The notes under the pieces are model-generated. The model saw only the letters and a list, made by a program, of their open reading frames with translations, ran no database searches and had not been told where the DNA came from. Shown here in pieces: positions 38,394-42,196 of a DNA stretch of 42,196 nt (within the stretch, counting starts at the first letter, position 1; every line of letters starts with the position of its first letter). Position numbers and translations under genes: made by a program. Source of the stretch: Candidatus Nanopelagicaceae bacterium (GTDB taxonomy: Bacteria > Actinomycetota > Actinomycetes > Nanopelagicales > Nanopelagicaceae); the NCBI GenBank assembly GCA_947454735.1, contig CANGLK010000010.1:1-42196 (forward strand), read 5' to 3'.

Positions 38394-39947
38394 TTAGAGA
38401 GCTCGAGCTGCTCTAAGAATTTCCTCAATGCCCGCACTGCGGTTCTTCAGATGAAGACGAAGGAGCGGGTATTGTCGTTTTGCGAGAGCTTTTCCATCAC
38501 CGAGACCTTGAGCTGCAACGAGCGTTGCAAATGAGAAGTCACGACCTGGAATTTCAAAATCGCAATTAACTTCTCCGGTGATCTGAATAAATGTTCCGTT
38601 AGGTTGGCCAGCCTTATGGAATTGACCGGTGGAGTGCATAAAGCGCGGACCCCACCCGAATGTCGTGGGCTTGCCTGATGCAGATGAGATGAGCACACGA
38701 AGCTCCTCAAGTGCAACATCATCTCTGCGATCGAGGTAGGCCATAATCGCGATATATCCGCCATCTTCTACATCGGCAATTATTGCGCGTAGTGAATCGC
38801 TGATGGATGAGCCTTCACCAAAGATTTCAACATCGCCTTCACTTGCATCTGGCGCCATCGCGGGAACAGTCGTTGCGCCACTGCTCTTCCATTCAGAGAG
38901 GAGAGCAAGAGTTTGTTCCTTTGCCTCCGTCACATTGGGTTGATTAAAGGGATCGATCTCAAGTGCTGCGCCGAGAATTGCAGTTACCCATTCCCAGAAG
39001 ATGAAATGTGCTCCTAGGGGAGCGATGACATTGAGATCGGCACCAGCATCTGCGAATGCAATCGTAAATGGGTTTCCCACTTCAGCAGCCGCTACTGATT
39101 CTGCAACTACAGGAAGTCTTCCCTTGCCATCTTTTCCTGTCGACTCTGCAATTAATTGTTCAATCCAATCTGAGATTCCAGGAACATCAGAGCCGTGATC
39201 TGTAAAGCCGATATATTGGCCAGCTATTTCACTTAAGAGGTATGCCACATCGAGAATTACCTCATCAAATGTGAGGAAATGTCCCTTTGCAATAGCGGCA
39301 TCATCCAACACTTTCCAGATATCGATTCCAGAAAGCACTGCTGGAACAACGCCAAATGCGCTGAGTGCGCTAAAACGTCCTCCGACATTGGGATCTGCAT
39401 TGATCACTGTAAAACCATTGCCACGTGTCTCAAGGTCGAGAGGTGATCCCGGATCTGTCACAAAGATGAAGTGGTCAATTGGATTGAGCCCTGCTTCAAC
39501 AACCTTCGCTTCAAAGAGTGCGCGTTGAGATGATGTCTCGATTGTTGATCCTGATTTAGAGCTGACGACAAAGACCGTTGACAAGAGATCGCCGTTGAGT
39601 GCGTGGGCAATGTAGTTGGGGTCTGTTGAATCCACGATGATGATCTCGCGCTTGTAACTCTTTGAGAGAACCTCTGGCGCCAGGGAAGAGCCGCCCATTC
39701 CGCAGAGAACGACGCGATTCTTATCGGAGAAACGTGTAGCAATAGCCGTGACTTCTTCGCGAAGCGACATCGAACTCGTTGGGAGATCTACCCAATTGAG
39801 TCGAATAGCCGCCTCAGCCGTTGCCTCTGGACCCCACGTGCTGGAATCTTTCGCAGCAATCTTCTGGTGCACTTCTCGGAGAAGGGCATATCGTGCTGAT
39901 GTGCGATCGACTCGAGCCAGTGAGGCTCCTGAGACTTTAATAGTCAC
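38394..39947 (-). CDS. pgi: glucose-6-phosphate isomerase (Tal-Pgi-type)
   Basis: This enzyme interconverts glucose 6-phosphate and fructose 6-phosphate. The 517 residues contain two sugar isomerase (SIS) folds, with VVLCGMGGSSLAPEV and VVSSKSGSTIETSSQ in the first. The sequence resembles the isomerase half of fused transaldolase-isomerase proteins, but no transaldolase half is present. It starts with GTG 39947; AAGGAG nearby overlaps the tkt stop region, and only 11 bases separate the genes, so it is probably translated from the tkt transcript. Confidence 0.86.
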   Translation of the reverse strand: MTIKVSGASLARVDRTSARYALLREVHQKIAAKDSSTWGPEATAEAAIRLNWVDLPTSSMSLREEVTAIATRFSDKNRVVLCGMGGSSLAPEVLSKSYKREIIIVDSTDPNYIAHALNGDLLSTVFVVSSKSGSTIETSSQRALFEAKVVEAGLNPIDHFIFVTDPGSPLDLETRGNGFTVINADPNVGGRFSALSAFGVVPAVLSGIDIWKVLDDAAIAKGHFLTFDEVILDVAYLLSEIAGQYIGFTDHGSDVPGISDWIEQLIAESTGKDGKGRLPVVAESVAAAEVGNPFTIAFADAGADLNVIAPLGAHFIFWEWVTAILGAALEIDPFNQPNVTEAKEQTLALLSEWKSSGATTVPAMAPDASEGDVEIFGEGSSISDSLRAIIADVEDGGYIAIMAYLDRRDDVALEELRVLISSASGKPTTFGWGPRFMHSTGQFHKAGQPNGTFIQITGEVNCDFEIPGRDFSFATLVAAQGLGDGKALAKRQYPLLRLHLKNRSAGIEEILRAARAL

Positions 39948-39958
39948 GGTACTTCTCC

Positions 39959-42010
39959 TTACTTAAGTGCTGATTCGATATCGCCAACGATGCGATCGAC
40001 TGTGAAGCCAAACTCTGTGAAGAGCTTAGATGCACCAGCTGATGCACCGAAGTGATCGATGGAGATGATGATTCCTGAATCACCAACATAGTCGCGCCAT
40101 CCTTGAGAGATTCCCGCTTCAACGCTGACGCGAAGCTTTGCGCTCTTCGGAAGTACTGATTCACGGTAGGAGAGTGGCTGCTCGTTAAACCACTCAAGAC
40201 ATGGAGCGCTGACAACTCGTGTCGAGATGCCCTTTGCCTCTAACGCAATCTGTGAATCAAGTGCGAGGGCAACTTCAGATCCTGTAGCAATGATGACGAC
40301 ATCAGCGGTACCTGAAGCATCCTTGAGGATGTATGCGCCCTTGGCTACTTCAGAAGCTGCGCCATGAGTAGAACGATCGACGGTACGAAGATTCTGACGT
40401 GAGAGGAAGAGGCCAGCAGGCTTTTTGCGGATAAGTACTGACTTCCATGCTTCACGCACTTCATTTCCATCAGCTGGACGGATCACCGCGAAGTTAGGGA
40501 TAGCTCGCATAGCAGCCAAGTGTTCGATTGGTTGGTGGGTAGGACCATCTTCGCCAAGACCAATTGAATCGTGTGTCCATACAAATGTCGTTGCAATATC
40601 CATCAACGCTGCAAGACGTGCAGAAGGGCGCATGTAATCGCTGAAGACAGCAAATGTTCCACCGAATGTGCGAGTTAAACCGTGGAGTGTGATTCCGTTG
40701 AGAATAGAACCCATTGCATGTTCACGAATACCGAAGTGGATGATGCGACCATATGGATCTGCATCCTTCATCTCACTCGAAGCAGGAAGAAATGACCTTC
40801 CACCCTCGATAGTTGTGTTATTCGACTCTGCAAGGTCTGCAGAACCTCCCCAGAACTCAGGAAGCGCCTTTGCGATGGCATTGATGACATGGCCAGATGC
40901 AGCGCGAGTTGCAACATCCTTACCGACTTCAAACTCTGGAAGTTCCTTATCCCAGCCTGCAGGAAGTTCGCGCTTCACAAGTCGTTCAAGGAGAGCCGCC
41001 TTCTCAGCATGAGCTGACTTCCATGCATCAAACTTCTTATTCCATTCAGCATGAGCAGCAGCACCGCGATCTTTGACAGAGCGAACGTGGGCAAATACAT
41101 CTGCCGGCATTGCAAACTTCTCATCAGGGTTGAGTCCGAGTTCGACCTTGGTAGCAGCAATCTCTTCATCGCCAAGTGCGGAACCGTGTGACTTTGCAGT
41201 TCCGCGAAGCTTTGGTGCAGGCCATGCAATCACTGAGTGCATACGAATCAATGATGGCTTAGAACGCTCTGCCTTTGCAGCAATCATCGCAGCATCAAGT
41301 GCAACGAGATCGATATTGCCATCTTCAAGTGCAGCAATCTCTTGAACATGCCAACCATATGCACGGTAGCGCGCAGCAACATCTTCAGTAAATGAAACAT
41401 GCGTATCGCCCTCAATTGAGATGCGGTTATCGTCATAGATCATGTTGAGATTTCCGAGAGCCTGTGTTCCGGCAAGTGAAGAAGCTTCGGCGCTCACACC
41501 TTCTTGAAGATCCCCATCAGAACAGAGAACCCAAATATCGTGATCAAAGATTGATGCTCCTTCAGCAGCAGCTGGATCTAGCAATCCACGCTCATAACGA
41601 GCTGCCATAGCCATTCCTACAGCTGTAGCTACGCCTGCACCGAGTGGCCCAGTTGTTGTTTCGACTCCCGCTGTGTGGCCAAACTCTGGGTGTCCCGGAG
41701 TTAGTGATCCCCAGGTACGGAAGGCTTGCATATCTTCCATCTCAAGGCCGTAACCACTAAAGAAGAGTTGTGTATAGAGAGTCAACGATGAATGTCCACA
41801 TGAGAGAACAAAGCGATCGCGACCGAGCCACTGTGGATCGGCTGGATCATGCTTGAGGTGGCGCTGGAAAAGGTTATAGGCAACTGGTGCGAGTGACATT
41901 GCAGTACCTGGATGGCCATTGCCAACCTTCTGCACTGCATCCATTGCAAGTGCGCGAGCATATGCAACTGCGCGATCGTCGAGCTCTGTCCATCCGGTCA
42001 TTGTTGTCAT
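39959..42010 (-). CDS. tkt: transketolase
   Basis: This thiamine diphosphate enzyme moves two-carbon units between sugar phosphates in the pentose phosphate pathway. The 683-residue length is normal. GNGHPGTAMSLAP at about 32-44 and CSDGDLQEGVSAEA for the cofactor and metal site identify it, with the middle domain FGIREHAMGSILNGI and TFVWTHDSIGLGEDGPTHQPIEHLA. ATG 42010 follows AAGGGAAG; a second ATG three codons on is less well placed. It lies 36 bases after the ctaA stop and 11 before pgi. Confidence 0.97.
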   Translation of the reverse strand: MTTMTGWTELDDRAVAYARALAMDAVQKVGNGHPGTAMSLAPVAYNLFQRHLKHDPADPQWLGRDRFVLSCGHSSLTLYTQLFFSGYGLEMEDMQAFRTWGSLTPGHPEFGHTAGVETTTGPLGAGVATAVGMAMAARYERGLLDPAAAEGASIFDHDIWVLCSDGDLQEGVSAEASSLAGTQALGNLNMIYDDNRISIEGDTHVSFTEDVAARYRAYGWHVQEIAALEDGNIDLVALDAAMIAAKAERSKPSLIRMHSVIAWPAPKLRGTAKSHGSALGDEEIAATKVELGLNPDEKFAMPADVFAHVRSVKDRGAAAHAEWNKKFDAWKSAHAEKAALLERLVKRELPAGWDKELPEFEVGKDVATRAASGHVINAIAKALPEFWGGSADLAESNNTTIEGGRSFLPASSEMKDADPYGRIIHFGIREHAMGSILNGITLHGLTRTFGGTFAVFSDYMRPSARLAALMDIATTFVWTHDSIGLGEDGPTHQPIEHLAAMRAIPNFAVIRPADGNEVREAWKSVLIRKKPAGLFLSRQNLRTVDRSTHGAASEVAKGAYILKDASGTADVVIIATGSEVALALDSQIALEAKGISTRVVSAPCLEWFNEQPLSYRESVLPKSAKLRVSVEAGISQGWRDYVGDSGIIISIDHFGASAGASKLFTEFGFTVDRIVGDIESALK

Positions 42011-42046
42011 ATTTCTCTTCCCTTGTCTCTTCTTATTTTGCTCAAA

Positions 42047-42196
42047 TTATGAAGCGTTTGTAAATGAATAGAACTGTGTAAGGCGGATGCGCCACGCTGC
42101 GATCCATAAAATTGAAGAGCCCAACAAGTGAGCCGCGACGAGTCCCTCTGGAACTCCGAGTAGATATTGCACATAACCAATCGCACCTTGTGCGAG
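42047..42196 (-). CDS. ctaA: heme A synthase, C-terminal fragment
   Basis: The last 49 codons run from the window edge to a TAA at 42049-42047. The peptide starts LAQGAIGYVQYLLGVPEGLV and continues AAHLLGSSILWIAAWR, matching the last helices of the CtaA/Cox15 family (pattern Q-G-x-I-G-Y-x-Q-Y, then a helix with the conserved heme histidine H-x-L-G). CtaA oxidises heme O to heme A for cytochrome oxidase. In relatives ctaA and ctaB lie near tkt, which supports the call. ctaB is not between ctaA and tkt here. Confidence 0.8.
   Translation of the reverse strand, partial: LAQGAIGYVQYLLGVPEGLVAAHLLGSSILWIAAWRIRLTQFYSFTNAS

Overview
The window reads as a chromosomal core segment of a low-to-mid GC actinobacterium. 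Actinobacterial marks are RbpA, WhiA, a PdtaR-type ANTAR regulator, the rapZ-yvcK-whiA cluster beside uvrABC, a tyrosine in PolA motif B, and a trp-lgt-gltBD-pyk-liv-polA-rpsA-coaE-uvrBAC-gap-pgk-tpiA-secG-tkt order that I recognise from high-GC Actinobacteria. The base composition looks to be in the high forties (by eye, not computed), genes are tightly packed, and there is a full branched-chain amino acid ABC system. This fits freshwater acI-type Actinobacteria (Nanopelagicales, Planktophila-like), but that assignment is an inference.

Layout. 1-2116: end of trpC, then trpB and trpA. 2159-4373: membrane-anchored DsbA-like protein, lgt, VIT-family metal transporter. 4501-10459: gltB and gltD, preceded by a leader hairpin that can cover the gltB ribosome site. 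10531-11970: pyk, with a palindrome at its promoter. 12027-12099: an unusual tRNA with anticodon CAA. 12138-12713: PdtaR-like regulator. 12879-17615: livK, a strong hairpin, then livHMGF. 17612-20678: thioesterase (minus) and polA (plus). 20670-21467: an AT-rich islet with two small unknown genes between imperfect direct repeats. 21448-22671: MFS transporter (minus). 22804-24135: rpsA and its terminator, followed by a 104-bp inverted-repeat structure. 24308-38393: an almost unbroken plus-strand run, coaE-uvrB-uvrA-uvrC-rapZ-yvcK-whiA-gap-pgk-tpiA-secG-rbpA. 38394-42196: minus strand, pgi, tkt and the end of ctaA.

How the genes work together. The left part makes tryptophan and glutamate and feeds pyruvate from glycolysis. 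The liv cluster imports branched-chain amino acids or related compounds. The middle holds replication, repair and translation genes. The right part holds lower glycolysis, protein export, an RNA polymerase cofactor and two sugar-phosphate enzymes. The transaldolase, zwf, opcA and pgl genes that often sit near tkt in relatives are absent here.

I found no CRISPR array, insertion sequence, prophage, toxin-antitoxin pair, defence island or biosynthetic cluster. The novelty is small-scale: a CAA-anticodon tRNA without the long variable arm, a dyad shared by the pyk and gap promoters, a long-stem element before coaE, duplicated 3' ends of pyk and polA, and the two-gene islet.
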